Shown piece after piece: positions 18,593 to 27,218 of a DNA stretch of 64,000 bases. Source of the DNA: Betaproteobacteria bacterium (GTDB lineage Bacteria; Pseudomonadota; Gammaproteobacteria; Burkholderiales; Usitatibacteraceae); contig JAEUMY010000007.1 of NCBI GenBank assembly GCA_016791265.1, positions 124,001 through 188,000 of the forward strand. Reading direction: 5' to 3'. How positions within the stretch are numbered: position 1 is the first letter of the stretch; each line of letters opens with the position of its first letter. The position numbers and the translations under genes were made by a program. The notes below the pieces were generated by a model. The model was given only the letters and a program-made list of their open reading frames with translations, was not told the origin of the DNA and made no database searches.

Positions 18593-20533
18593 TCATCCCC
18601 CCGCAGGGCCGATGTCTTTCACCTTGGTCATGAGCCCATTGATCATGCCAAACTGGGTCATCAGCTCGGCGCGCGCGGCATTCAGCTTGCCCATCTCGGC
18701 ATCAATGGTGCCCTTGCGGTCATTGACCTTTTGCAGTGAATCCAGACGCGCCTGAATCTGCTCCTTGTGCGCCTGGATCTGGTGCTCCAGCGGTTGCGGC
18801 ACCTGGATCAGCCAGCGTTCCGTTTCGCTACGCGCCTGACCAAAGGCAAGGCGTGCGGCCTCGACCAGACGGGTGTAGAAGCGGCCGATCATGAAGCGCT
18901 TTTCCAGGCCGACGATGTTGATCGGGTCCTTGCTGAACTTGTCGGTTTCGTCGATGAGCCGCTTCAGGCGCGCGCGCGGACCGTCGAAGTCGAGCGGCGG
19001 GAAATCCATTTCCTTGAACTTGAACTTGACGTGGAAGGTGTTGTAGACCGCGGCCATCATCTTCTTCACGTCCTCGCCGGCGGTGCTGACCCGGTCGAAC
19101 TCCTCGTTCATCATGCGGATCAGTTCGCGCATGGCGCGGATCAGCGTGACCGTGGTCCAGCTCTCGTCCATGCCCTGGCGAGACCTGGCGCAGAGCGCGT
19201 CCATCTTCATCGGGTTCAGCATTTCCAGGAGCGCGATACGCCGCTGATTGAATTGCTGCTTGTTGACTTTGTACTCGGCGAGCGCCGCGTTGTAGGCCTC
19301 CTTCTCCTCGCTGATCGCGGCCCAGAGCTTCATGACCAGATCGCGACTCTTGCCTTGCACACTGGCGAGTTCGCTGATGGCGTGCTGGTTGGCCGAAAGT
19401 TTCTGCGAGAGCGTCAACTTGGAGGCGGCCATCATGGTGCCTAACTCGTTGGTCACCGCCTTGGCGAGCAATTGACGCTTGATGGGAATGATCTCTTCAG
19501 CGAGATATTTCTCCAGCGTCTCGATGCCCGAGCGGCGCACCAGATCGTGCTCTTCGCGGATACGCCCCAAGAGCGCCTTCTGCGCGGAGAGTGCGAACAC
19601 CTTGTCCGGTTCGAGCCCCAGGGTCTCGGCCGTGGACTCGATCATGCGCATCTTGGCGGCTTCGATCTCCTGCGGCGTCTTCAATTCGTCCCACAGAAGA
19701 TCGATTTTGTTCAGCACCGCGATCTTGGCCGGCAAGCCCGCTTTGACATAGCGTTCCCAGATTTCCAGATCGGACTTGGTGACGCCGGTGTCGATGGACA
19801 GCAGGAACAGGATGGCGTGCGCGTTGGGCACGGTTTGCAGCGTGAGTTCAGGCTCCAGACCCAGCGCGTTCAAGCCGGGCGTGTCCAGCACCGCGAGACC
19901 GTTGGTGAGCAACGGGTGCGGATAGTTGATCATCGCGTAGCGCCAGGCCGGCACTTCGACGATCTCGTCCTCGGCCGGCGCGTTGCCGGAATCGTCGAAC
20001 ATGGGGATGAGCCCCATCATGCGGGCATCCAGCGAGTAGACGCGCTTGGTGTCGGCCAGTGCCTTCAGGGCTTCCCGCATCTGCGATGGTGAATCGACAT
20101 TCAAGCGAATGCGGCTCCACTCCACCGGCATGTTCTTCAACTGCGATATGGACTCGTCGCGATAGCGGGTCTCCACCGAAAGCAGTTTGAGATACGGCTC
20201 CTCGTTCGGATCGTGGAAGATTTCCGTGGGGCACATCGTCGTGCGGCCCACGTTGGAGGGCAAGAGCCGCTCCTTGAACGACGAGAAGAAGAGCGAGTTG
20301 ATGAGTTCGGACTTGCCGCGCGAGAACTCGGCCAGGAAGGCGAGCAGCAGACGACCCCGGTTCAGGTTCTCCAGCAAGTCATAGAAGCGGATGGACTGGT
20401 TGACGTCGAGCTGCTTGGTCTTCTCCAGCCAGTCGTGATAGGCCTGAACGGACTTGGCGAGGTCTTCGCGCCACTTGTTGTAGCGGGCGACCTCGGCTTC
20501 GAATCGTGGGGTGGCGAACGCGTCGAAATCCAA
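18593..20533 (-). CDS. Dynamin-like GTPase family protein
   Basis: This 646-residue protein has a GTPase domain with G1 EFSRGKSELINSLF near residue 70, G3 LDTPGLNALG near 215 and G4 VLNKIDLLWDE near 268. It continues into long helical and coiled segments (residues 350-646) with no clear transmembrane helix. Bacterial dynamin-like proteins remodel or protect membranes. The exact role here is unknown. It is convergent with rng and is followed on the same strand by nothing closely coupled. Confidence 0.87.
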   Translation of the reverse strand: MDFDAFATPRFEAEVARYNKWREDLAKSVQAYHDWLEKTKQLDVNQSIRFYDLLENLNRGRLLLAFLAEFSRGKSELINSLFFSSFKERLLPSNVGRTTMCPTEIFHDPNEEPYLKLLSVETRYRDESISQLKNMPVEWSRIRLNVDSPSQMREALKALADTKRVYSLDARMMGLIPMFDDSGNAPAEDEIVEVPAWRYAMINYPHPLLTNGLAVLDTPGLNALGLEPELTLQTVPNAHAILFLLSIDTGVTKSDLEIWERYVKAGLPAKIAVLNKIDLLWDELKTPQEIEAAKMRMIESTAETLGLEPDKVFALSAQKALLGRIREEHDLVRRSGIETLEKYLAEEIIPIKRQLLAKAVTNELGTMMAASKLTLSQKLSANQHAISELASVQGKSRDLVMKLWAAISEEKEAYNAALAEYKVNKQQFNQRRIALLEMLNPMKMDALCARSRQGMDESWTTVTLIRAMRELIRMMNEEFDRVSTAGEDVKKMMAAVYNTFHVKFKFKEMDFPPLDFDGPRARLKRLIDETDKFSKDPINIVGLEKRFMIGRFYTRLVEAARLAFGQARSETERWLIQVPQPLEHQIQAHKEQIQARLDSLQKVNDRKGTIDAEMGKLNAARAELMTQFGMINGLMTKVKDIGPAGG

Positions 20534-20650
20534 GGGATCACCCGGCGCGCTGGACTGCTGGCATGGACTTGCACATCGACAAGGAACTCCCCGGTGTTGT
20601 GAGCGCGCCCTCGAAGGCGGGACGCTGTTTCTACGGTCAGGCCGGCTAGT

Positions 20651-21238
20651 TTACCCCGTGGCGCGCGCCTGGAACAGTCTCACCGCCTCCAGCTCCAGCC
20701 AGGCAATGGGCAACATCAGGATGAGTTGGCAAATCACCAGCAGCACGAGCGGCGACAAATCCACGCCGCCCACCAGGGGAACGACCCGCCTGAGGGGCCG
20801 CAGGAACGGCCGGGTCAGGGTGTCGAAGAGCGGCATCATCGGGTGGTACGGGCTCACCCACGACAGGATGGCCTGCACGAGCACCACGCCAATGAGAAGG
20901 TAGATGGTGAGGCGAAGCAGGGCGATCAACGAAAGGGTCAGCAACGCGGGCACGGCCGCGCCGTCCGGCACCGCCTGGTAGCGAATGGCGAACACGATCA
21001 AGAGCAGAACAATTTCGGCGAGCCACGCGAATACCAGCGAGGCCACGTCCACGCCGCCGAAACCGGGAATGATGCGGCGCAGCGGCTTCACGCCGAAATC
21101 GGTCAGCGCGACGACAAACTGCGCCACGGGATTCCGGAATGGCGCGCGGAAGACCTGCATGAAAAAGCGCAAGAGCGCCGCCAGCACCAACAGATTGAAC
21201 GCGGTTTCGAACAGGAAGATGAGAGCCTGGCTCAACAC
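20651..21238 (-). CDS. YggT-family membrane protein
   Basis: The 195-residue protein has two YGGT repeats, each of two hydrophobic helices. The conserved NPVAQFVVALTDFGVKPLRR lies near residues 36-55 and the related MMPLFDTLTRPFLRPLRRVV near 133-152. The GTG start at 21236-21238 sits against the proC stop, so it is coupled to proC. The yggS-proC-yggT order is common. The YggT family has been linked to osmotic tolerance and cell-division-related membrane functions in other bacteria; nothing here refines that. Confidence 0.92.
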   Translation of the reverse strand: MLSQALIFLFETAFNLLVLAALLRFFMQVFRAPFRNPVAQFVVALTDFGVKPLRRIIPGFGGVDVASLVFAWLAEIVLLLIVFAIRYQAVPDGAAVPALLTLSLIALLRLTIYLLIGVVLVQAILSWVSPYHPMMPLFDTLTRPFLRPLRRVVPLVGGVDLSPLVLLVICQLILMLPIAWLELEAVRLFQARATG

Positions 21239-22086
21239 GATGCGGACTCCGATTTGACCGCTGGATCGCGACCGGGCTCATTTCCCAACTCCGCGCCCAA
21301 TTCGCGCGAGCGGTCGCAGGCGGCCGACACCGCGTCGATGATGCGCGCCTTGACGTCGGCCGCTTCGAGCGTGTTGAGCGCGCGCTCGGTGGTGCCGCCC
21401 TTCGACGTCACGCGATCGCGCAGCACCGAGGGCGGATCGGCGGACTGCGCGGCGAGTGCCGCGGCGCCGACGAAGGTCTGCAAGGTCAGCGCGCGCGCCT
21501 CCTGCGCGCTGAAGCCCAGTTTCTCGCCCGCCGCCTGCACCGCCTCGATGGCATAGAAGACATAGGCCGGGCCGCTGCCCGACACGGCGGTGACGGCATC
21601 CAGCAGTGCTTCATCCGCCAGCCACAGCGTCTGACCGACGGCGGTCATGAGACTGTTCGCAGCTTGCCGCGCCGCGTCGGGCACGCCGGGTGGCGCGTAA
21701 AGCCCGGTGATGCCCTGGTGAATGAGCGCCGGGGTGTTGGGCATGGCGCGGATGAGCCCGGTGTGCCCGCCCAGCCAGCGCGAAAGGTCGGCGAGGCGGA
21801 TGCCGGCGGCGATGGTCATGACCGTCGCGTCCGCGGGCAGCGGCTTCAGGGCCTTGGCAGCTTCGCGCATCTGCTGCGGCTTCACGGCGATGACGATCAG
21901 CTCCGCCAAACGAATGGAATCGTCTGCCACGGGGAGGGTGACCACGCCGAAGCGATCGCGCAATGCCGCGCGCTGCGCCTCATTGGGCTCGACCACGATG
22001 AACTCACGTGCCGAGCGACCCGTCGCGATCAGACCGCCAATGATCGCGGAGGCCATGTTTCCGCCGCCTACAAAGGCCACCTTCAT
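21232..22086 (-). CDS. proC: Pyrroline-5-carboxylate reductase
   Basis: This 284-residue enzyme performs the last step of proline synthesis. The Rossmann motif VAFVGGGNMASAIIGGLIA spans about residues 3-21. The C-terminal signature is SGSGPAYVFYAIEAVQ with DPPSVLRDRVTSKGGTTERA. The start MKVAFVGGGNMA is used. An odd feature lies upstream: a broken second copy of this 5' end, 140 bp away, whose ATG overlaps the yggS stop. The ancestral proC start was probably there before repeat DNA came between. Confidence 0.94.
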   Translation of the reverse strand: MKVAFVGGGNMASAIIGGLIATGRSAREFIVVEPNEAQRAALRDRFGVVTLPVADDSIRLAELIVIAVKPQQMREAAKALKPLPADATVMTIAAGIRLADLSRWLGGHTGLIRAMPNTPALIHQGITGLYAPPGVPDAARQAANSLMTAVGQTLWLADEALLDAVTAVSGSGPAYVFYAIEAVQAAGEKLGFSAQEARALTLQTFVGAAALAAQSADPPSVLRDRVTSKGGTTERALNTLEAADVKARIIDAVSAACDRSRELGAELGNEPGRDPAVKSESASC

Positions 22087-22140
22087 GCGCAAATTCCCTC
22101 TGCTATTTGGTGCTTCTCCGCATGGCCGCTGCTTCGTCCT

Positions 22141-22184
22141 GCGGGGTCGCATCCCCGCAAGCGGGGCCCCTGCTCCGCCCTCCG
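22141..22184. repeat. GCATCCCCGC-family repeat between yggS and proC
   Basis: GCGGGG-TCGCAT-CCCCGC forms a small stem at 22141-22158, followed by CTGCTCCGCCCTCCG. Related blocks occur at 26938-26983 (opposite orientation), 41791-42096 and 45653-45675. Confidence 0.6.
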
Positions 22185-22190
22185 TTCTCG

Positions 22191-22226
22191 CGCCATGTTT
22201 CCGCCCCCCGCGAAGGCCACGGTCAT
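22191..22226 (-). pseudogene. Duplicate fragment of the proC 5' end
   Basis: Reading leftwards from the ATG at 22224-22226, twelve codons give MTVAFAGGGNMA, nearly identical to the proC start MKVAFVGGGNMA. The DNA of the two copies matches at about 32 of 39 positions. The fragment ATG overlaps the yggS stop (ATGA). The frame then runs into repeat sequence, and it is offset from proC by 140 bp, which is not a multiple of three. Confidence 0.75.
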
Positions 22227-22936
22227 GCGGCCTCCTTGGGCGTTCGCGCACCAAACAGCGCGGTTCCAATTCGAACCAGGGTCGCGCCTTCCGCGATCGC
22301 CACTTCAAAGTCCTGCGTCATGCCCATGGAGAGGGTATCCAGTTCCGTCCCGGCGGCGCGGATGCGGTCGAAGAGCTCGCGCAGCATTCGAAACTGCGCG
22401 CGTTGCGCCTCGGGATCGGTCACGTTTTCAATGAGGGTCATTAGACCACGCATGCGAATATTCGCAAGGCTGGCGGCGGCGCGCACAAGCTCGGCTGCCT
22501 CGGCCGGGACAACGCCGCGCTTGGTCGCCTCGCCGCTGACATTGACCTGGACCAGCACATTCAAGGGATCGCCCGGATGCGATTCGCCGCGATGGCGCGA
22601 CAGCATCTCGGCCACCTTCATGCGCTCCACCCCATGCACCCAGTCAAAGTGGCCGGCGATGAGGCGCGTCTTGTTGCTCTGGATGGGGCCGATGAAGTGC
22701 CACTCGATGGCGAGGTCGGCGAGCTCGGCCTGCTTGGCGACAGCTTCCTGGACATAGTTCTCGCCGAACACGCGCTGGCCCGCCGCGAACGCATCCCGCA
22801 CGAGGGCTGCGGGCTGGGTCTTGGACACCGCGATCAAGGTCACCGGGCGGATGCGCCTTGACCCCGCGTTCGTGGCATGGGACGCGGCCTCGATGCGCGC
22901 TCTCACGGCTTGCAACTTGGCGTTGATTGGGGACAT
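22223..22936 (-). CDS. yggS: YggS/PLPBP-family pyridoxal phosphate homeostasis protein
   Basis: This 237-residue alanine-racemase-fold protein binds PLP at Lys39 in VTLIAVSKTQPA. Other family motifs are FGENYVQEAVAK near residue 65, WHFIGPIQSNKTRLI near 86 and LSMGMTQDFEVAIAEGATLVRIGTALFG split across 200-228. The start MSPINAKLQAVRARIEAA is preferred to an extension reaching into the pilT promoter region. A palindrome copy encodes LANIRMRGLMT, close to the family's usual LRGLMAI-type strand. Confidence 0.94.
   Translation of the reverse strand: MSPINAKLQAVRARIEAASHATNAGSRRIRPVTLIAVSKTQPAALVRDAFAAGQRVFGENYVQEAVAKQAELADLAIEWHFIGPIQSNKTRLIAGHFDWVHGVERMKVAEMLSRHRGESHPGDPLNVLVQVNVSGEATKRGVVPAEAAELVRAAASLANIRMRGLMTLIENVTDPEAQRAQFRMLRELFDRIRAAGTELDTLSMGMTQDFEVAIAEGATLVRIGTALFGARTPKEAA
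22454..22465. repeat. GCGAATATTCGC palindrome in yggS
   Basis: Perfect copy with T/A flanks, read as Ala-Asn-Ile-Arg. Confidence 0.95.
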
Positions 22937-23025
22937 AATCGACCGGACTTCAGAGGGAAAAACCTGTGCGCCACCTGTGCGCCGACATCGTGGCACGGCA
23001 CTCAACCATCAACGGAAAAGTATAA

Positions 23026-24072
23026 ATGGAAATCGCGGAACTCCTGGCTTTTGGCGTCAAGAACAAGGCGTCCGACCTGCACCTCTCCGCCGGCCTGCCG
23101 CCCATGATCCGGGTGCATGGCGATGTGCGGCGCATCAACGTGCCGGCGCTGACGCACGAGGATGTGCATGGCATGGTGTACGACATCATGAACGATGGCC
23201 AGCGCAAGATTTACGAAGAGAATCTTGAATGCGACTTTTCGTTCGAGATTCCCAATCTGGCCCGCTTTCGCGTCAATGCGTTCGTGACCCAGCGCGGCGC
23301 GGCCTCGGTGATGCGGACGATTCCGTCCAAGGTGCTCACCCTGGAAGACCTGAAGGCGCCGAAGATTTTCGCGGAAATCGCGAATCAGCCTCGCGGCCTG
23401 GTGCTGGTGACCGGCCCGACCGGCTCGGGCAAGTCGACCACGCTGGCGGCCATGGTCAACCACGTGAACGAAGAGGAGTACGGGCACATCCTCACGGTGG
23501 AGGACCCGATCGAATTCGTGCATGAATCCAAGAAGTGCCTCATGAACCAGCGCGAGGTCGGCCCGCACACGCTGTCGTTTTCCAACGCATTGCGTTCGGC
23601 GCTGCGCGAAGATCCGGACATCATTCTCGTGGGCGAAATGCGCGACCTGGAAACCATCCGGCTGGCCATGACGGCCGCTGAAACCGGCCACCTTGTGTTC
23701 GGCACGCTGCACACCTCGTCCGCCGCCAAGACGGTGGACCGGATCATCGATGTGTTCCCGGCAGCGGAAAAGGAAATGATCCGCGCGATGTTGTCCGAGT
23801 CGTTGCGCGCGGTGATTTCGCAAACGCTGTGCAAGACCAAGGACGGTCAGGGCCGTGTCGCGGCGCATGAGATCATGATCGGCACACCGGCCATCCGCAA
23901 CCTCATCCGCGAAGCCAAGGTGGCGCAGATGTACTCCGCCATCCAGACCGGCCAGAACGTGGGCATGCAGACGATGGACCAGTGTCTGATGGAGCATATT
24001 CGCGCCGGGAAGATCTCGGTGGCCGAAGCCCGCAACAAGGCCGCCAACAAGGACGCATTCGTCGGCGGTTGA
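23026..24072 (+). CDS. pilT: Type IV pilus retraction ATPase PilT
   Basis: This 348-residue hexameric motor depolymerises pili for twitching. Walker A GPTGSGKST lies at about 130-138, the Asp box near VEDPIEFVH, and Walker B in DIILVGEMRDLETI. The His box GHLVFGTLHTSSAAKT and the C-terminal AIRNLIRE motif, needed for retraction in PilT, are both intact. It is divergent from yggS and followed by pilU 57 bp downstream, the standard pair. Confidence 0.97.
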   Translation: MEIAELLAFGVKNKASDLHLSAGLPPMIRVHGDVRRINVPALTHEDVHGMVYDIMNDGQRKIYEENLECDFSFEIPNLARFRVNAFVTQRGAASVMRTIPSKVLTLEDLKAPKIFAEIANQPRGLVLVTGPTGSGKSTTLAAMVNHVNEEEYGHILTVEDPIEFVHESKKCLMNQREVGPHTLSFSNALRSALREDPDIILVGEMRDLETIRLAMTAAETGHLVFGTLHTSSAAKTVDRIIDVFPAAEKEMIRAMLSESLRAVISQTLCKTKDGQGRVAAHEIMIGTPAIRNLIREAKVAQMYSAIQTGQNVGMQTMDQCLMEHIRAGKISVAEARNKAANKDAFVGG

Positions 24073-24129
24073 GCCGCCGCCTACTGATGGCAGGCCGCAA
24101 GGCGGGCTGCCACGACATGGAGCTGCAAT

Positions 24130-25272
24130 ATGGAACGCGAAGCCGCACTGAAATTTGTCCACGATCTCTTGCGCGCGATGATCGCCAAGAAAGCGTCCGA
24201 CCTCTTCATCACGGCGGGCTTTCCGCCTGCAATGAAGGTCGACGGCAAGATGACGCCGGTGTCATCGTCGAGCCTGTCGCCCGTGCATACATCCGAAATT
24301 TCCCGCTCCATCATGACCGACAAGCAGGCGGCCGAGTTCGAAGCGACCAAGGAATGCAATTTCGCCATCTCGCCAGCCGGCATCGGCCGTTTTCGCGTCA
24401 ACGCGTTTGTCCAGCAGGGTCGGTGTGGTCTGGTGCTGCGGACCATCACCACGACCATCCCGCGCATGGAGGATTTGAACCTGCCGTCCGTGCTGAAAGA
24501 TGTGGCGATGACCAAGCGCGGTCTGGTCATCCTCGTGGGCGGCACGGGTTCGGGCAAGTCGACCACGCTGGCCGCCATGATCGGCTACCGCAACGAGAAC
24601 AGCTATGGCCACATCATCACCATCGAGGACCCGGTGGAATATGTGCATGACCACAAGAACTGCGTCATCACCCAGCGCGAAGTCGGCGTCGACACCGACA
24701 ACTGGTTCAACGCCCTGAAAAACACGCTGCGCCAGGCGCCGGACGTGATCCTCATCGGCGAAATCCGCGACCGGGAAACGATGGACTACGCCATCGCGTT
24801 CGCCGAAACCGGCCACCTCTGCATGTCCACGCTGCACGCCAATTCGACCAACCAGGCGCTGGATCGCATCATCAACTTCTTCCCCGAGGAGCGGCGCAGC
24901 CAGTTGTTGATGGACTTGTCGCTCAACTTGAAGTCATTCATTTCCCAGCGCCTCATCCCGAAAAAAGAGGGCAAGGGTCGCGTCGCCGCCATCGAGATTC
25001 TGCTCAACACGCCACTGGTGCAGGATCTGATCTTCAAGGGCGAGGTGCATGAGATCAAGGACGTGATGAAGCGTTCGAAGGAACTGGGCATGCAGACCTT
25101 CGACCAGGCACTCTTCGATCTCTACGAGGAAGGCTTCATCGCCTACGAGGATGCGCTCCGCAACGCCGACTCGGTGAACGATCTGCGTCTCAAGATCAAA
25201 CTGGAATCCAAGACGGCCAAGAAGGGGGACGATCTGGCGGCGGGGCTGGATCACCTGGAGATCGTGAAATAG
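24130..25272 (+). CDS. pilU: Type IV pilus ATPase PilU
   Basis: This 380-residue PilT-dependent retraction ATPase has Walker A GGTGSGKST near 137-145, IEDPVEYVHDH, Walker B VILIGEIRDRETM and the His box GHLCMSTLHANSTNQA. It differs from PilT in having a longer C-terminus with LRLKIKLESKTAKKGDDLAAGLDH. PilU assists PilT in high-force retraction. The transcript probably ends at the strong hairpin at 25309-25335. Confidence 0.96.
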   Translation: MEREAALKFVHDLLRAMIAKKASDLFITAGFPPAMKVDGKMTPVSSSSLSPVHTSEISRSIMTDKQAAEFEATKECNFAISPAGIGRFRVNAFVQQGRCGLVLRTITTTIPRMEDLNLPSVLKDVAMTKRGLVILVGGTGSGKSTTLAAMIGYRNENSYGHIITIEDPVEYVHDHKNCVITQREVGVDTDNWFNALKNTLRQAPDVILIGEIRDRETMDYAIAFAETGHLCMSTLHANSTNQALDRIINFFPEERRSQLLMDLSLNLKSFISQRLIPKKEGKGRVAAIEILLNTPLVQDLIFKGEVHEIKDVMKRSKELGMQTFDQALFDLYEEGFIAYEDALRNADSVNDLRLKIKLESKTAKKGDDLAAGLDHLEIVK

Positions 25273-25281
25273 CGCAGCCTT

Positions 25282-25293
25282 GCGAATATTCGC
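25282..25293. repeat. GCGAATATTCGC palindrome after pilU
   Basis: Perfect copy between the pilU stop and the terminator, 9 bp after the stop codon. Confidence 0.95.
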
Positions 25294-25308
25294 GTCACGG
25301 CACGCAGG

Positions 25309-25335
25309 AAAACGCCCGGCTCAACCGGGCGTTTT
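25309..25335. terminator. Bidirectional intrinsic terminator of pilTU
   Basis: AAAACGCCCGG and CCGGGCGTTTT form an 11-bp perfect stem around a CTCAA loop, with A-run and T-run built into the stem. It serves both strands, and its right arm encodes the last residues of the convergent methyltransferase gene. Confidence 0.88.
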
Positions 25336-26484
25336 CGATTCAGCTTTGCGGTTGCTGCCCGCCACGATGCGGTACTCGTAGAGCCGACACTCCAGCTTCC
25401 CGTTGAAGAGCGGCGTCTTCCTGCTGGGTGACAGACGCATGCCCTTGGCCAACGCGGTATCGGCGGTGAAGAAGTAGCAGTTCCACCCAGCGTATTTCTG
25501 CTTCAGCGCATCACCCAGTTTTGGATACATCTCGCGCAACGCGTCCTGCTCGCCGATGCGCACGCCATAGGGCGGATTGGTGACCATGACGCCGCGATCG
25601 GCCGGTGCGGGCAATTCGAGGATGTTGGCCTGCTTCAGCTTGACGCAGTCGGCAAGACCCATCGCCAGCAGGTTGGCGCGGGCATCCTTCAGCGCATCGC
25701 CGAAAAGATCCGCGCCGAATATCTCGCGTTCACCCGCCGGCAGTTCATGGCCGGCCGCCGTGGCGCGCAGCGCCTCCCAGCGCCCGGCATCGAAACGCGC
25801 GAGCTTCTCGAAACCGAACGGCCGGGCGCGTCCGGGTGCGCGCTTCAGCGCCAGCTCCGCCGCCTCGACGAGGAACGTGCCGCTGCCGCACATGGGGTCA
25901 AGCAGCGGCGTGTCCGGCTGCCACCCGGTGAGGCGCAGGATGCCGGCCGCGAGATTCTTCTTGAGCGGCGCAACGCCCACGTGATCGCGCGCGCCCCGCT
26001 TGAAAAGTGGCTCGCCGCTGGTGTCGAGATAGAGCCAGCAATGTGTCGCATCGAGGAACGCATGGATGCGCACATCCGGGTGCTGGGTCGCCACCGACGG
26101 CCGCGCGCCTTTCACGTCGCGGAACTTGTCGCACACCGCGTCCTTGATGCGTAGCGTGATGAAATCCAGGCTCTTCAGCGGGCAACGCTGCGCGTTCAGC
26201 TCAACCTTGATGGTGCGCGCGAGGTCGAACCATTGCGGCCAGGGCAACGCGCGCGCAGCGTCATAGATGTCCTGTTCCTTGGCGTAGGGAAAGTGCGCCA
26301 CCTGCCACAGGATGCGGCTGGCGATGCGGCTGTGCAGATTGGCCGCGTAGACCAGATCAAAGTCGCCGCGAAAGGCGCAGCCGGCATCTTCGACACGGAC
26401 GGAATCGGCGCCCAGCGCTGTCAGTTCCTCGGCCAGCACGGCTGCCAAGCCTCTTGGGCAGGGCGCGAAAAATTGTTCACTCAT
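25321..26484 (-). CDS. THUMP-domain class I RNA methyltransferase (RlmL-like)
   Basis: This 387-residue protein resembles the N-terminal half of E. coli RlmKL, which methylates G2445 of 23S rRNA. It begins EQFFAPCPRGLAAVLAEEL. A ferredoxin-like/THUMP region follows to about residue 155, then the methyltransferase domain with DPMCGSGTFLVEAAELAL near 215 and the base-flipping motif VTNPPYG near 300. There is no RlmK half, which is usual outside the enterics. The target nucleotide is inferred by homology only. Confidence 0.9.
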   Translation of the reverse strand: MSEQFFAPCPRGLAAVLAEELTALGADSVRVEDAGCAFRGDFDLVYAANLHSRIASRILWQVAHFPYAKEQDIYDAARALPWPQWFDLARTIKVELNAQRCPLKSLDFITLRIKDAVCDKFRDVKGARPSVATQHPDVRIHAFLDATHCWLYLDTSGEPLFKRGARDHVGVAPLKKNLAAGILRLTGWQPDTPLLDPMCGSGTFLVEAAELALKRAPGRARPFGFEKLARFDAGRWEALRATAAGHELPAGEREIFGADLFGDALKDARANLLAMGLADCVKLKQANILELPAPADRGVMVTNPPYGVRIGEQDALREMYPKLGDALKQKYAGWNCYFFTADTALAKGMRLSPSRKTPLFNGKLECRLYEYRIVAGSNRKAESKTPG

Positions 26485-26591
26485 GCCGCCATGATACCTG
26501 CCACTCGCGACGCCTCGTGACGGAAGGCGCGCACTGCGTTAGCATTTCTGTGCTGCAAGAACCTGTCGCCACCCACTGCCAAGGAGAACAC

Positions 26592-26933
26592 ATGAAGAAG
26601 TTTGCCGCTCTGCTCGCTGCCACGCTCATCGGACTCACCCCGCTGGCCTTCGCCAAGGACGAGAAGAAGCCCGCCGCACCCGCTGCAGCCCCCGCCGCCG
26701 CCGAGAAGAAGGCGCCTGAGCTGATGGACATCAACAGCGCCAGCGTGAAAGATCTCGCCACGCTGAAAGGCATCGGCGACGTGCGCGCCAAGGCCATCGT
26801 CAAGGGCCGCCCCTACAAGGGCAAGAACGAACTCGTCGACAAGAAGATCGTCCCCGAGAACGTCTACAACGACATCAAAGATCTGATCATCGCCAAGCAG
26901 CCGGAGAAGAAGGAAGAAACGAAGAAGAAGTAG
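26592..26933 (+). CDS. Secreted helix-hairpin-helix (ComEA-like) protein
   Basis: AAGGAG at 26581 fixes the ATG. The 113-residue product has a signal peptide (MKKFAALLAATLIGLTPLAFA), an Ala/Pro/Lys linker and a single HhH domain: MDINSASVKDLATLKGIGDV near residues 48-67 with RAKAIVKGRPYKGKNEL. It ends in a Lys/Glu tail. ComEA-type proteins bind incoming DNA in the periplasm during transformation. Related short proteins are common in betaproteobacteria and not all are competence factors. A decayed second copy lies at 28031-28240. Confidence 0.87.
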   Translation: MKKFAALLAATLIGLTPLAFAKDEKKPAAPAAAPAAAEKKAPELMDINSASVKDLATLKGIGDVRAKAIVKGRPYKGKNELVDKKIVPENVYNDIKDLIIAKQPEKKEETKKK

Positions 26934-26937
26934 GGAT

Positions 26938-26983
26938 TGCGGAGGGCGGAGCGGAGCCGGCGCTCGCGGGGATGCAACCCCGC
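26938..26983. repeat. GCATCCCCGC-family repeat (inverted) after the HhH gene
   Basis: CGGAGGGCGGAGCGGAG followed by a GCGGGG-ATGCAA-CCCCGC stem at 26966-26983 is the reverse complement of the block upstream of proC. Confidence 0.6.
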
Positions 26984-27057
26984 AGTGGTCGCGCGGGCGA
27001 CATGAGGTTTCATGCGCGCTGATTTGTGACAAAGAGCCGCCGTAGCCCTCCCCAGCG

Positions 27058-27089
27058 ACAAAGCCCCGCCCTGAGCGGGGCTTTGTTTT
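27058..27089 (+). terminator. Intrinsic terminator of the HhH gene
   Basis: ACAAAGCCCCGC and GCGGGGCTTTGT form a 12-bp perfect stem around CCTGA, followed by TTT. It lies 125 bp past the HhH stop codon and is followed 10 bp on by a GCGAATATTCGC. Confidence 0.85.
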
Positions 27090-27096
27090 GCTGGTT

Positions 27097-27108
27097 GCGA
27101 ATATTCGC
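27097..27108. repeat. GCGAATATTCGC palindrome next to a terminator
   Basis: Perfect copy with T/A flanks, just downstream of the terminator at 27058-27089. Confidence 0.95.
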
Positions 27109-27218
27109 ATCGGCCTCACGGCGGGTGGAACGATTCTCGGGTGCGCTTGTCTAGTTTGCCGCCGGGTTCGCTCTTTGCGTTGACGCGGGAGCCGTGGCCC
27201 CCTCCCAACGAGGACCGC

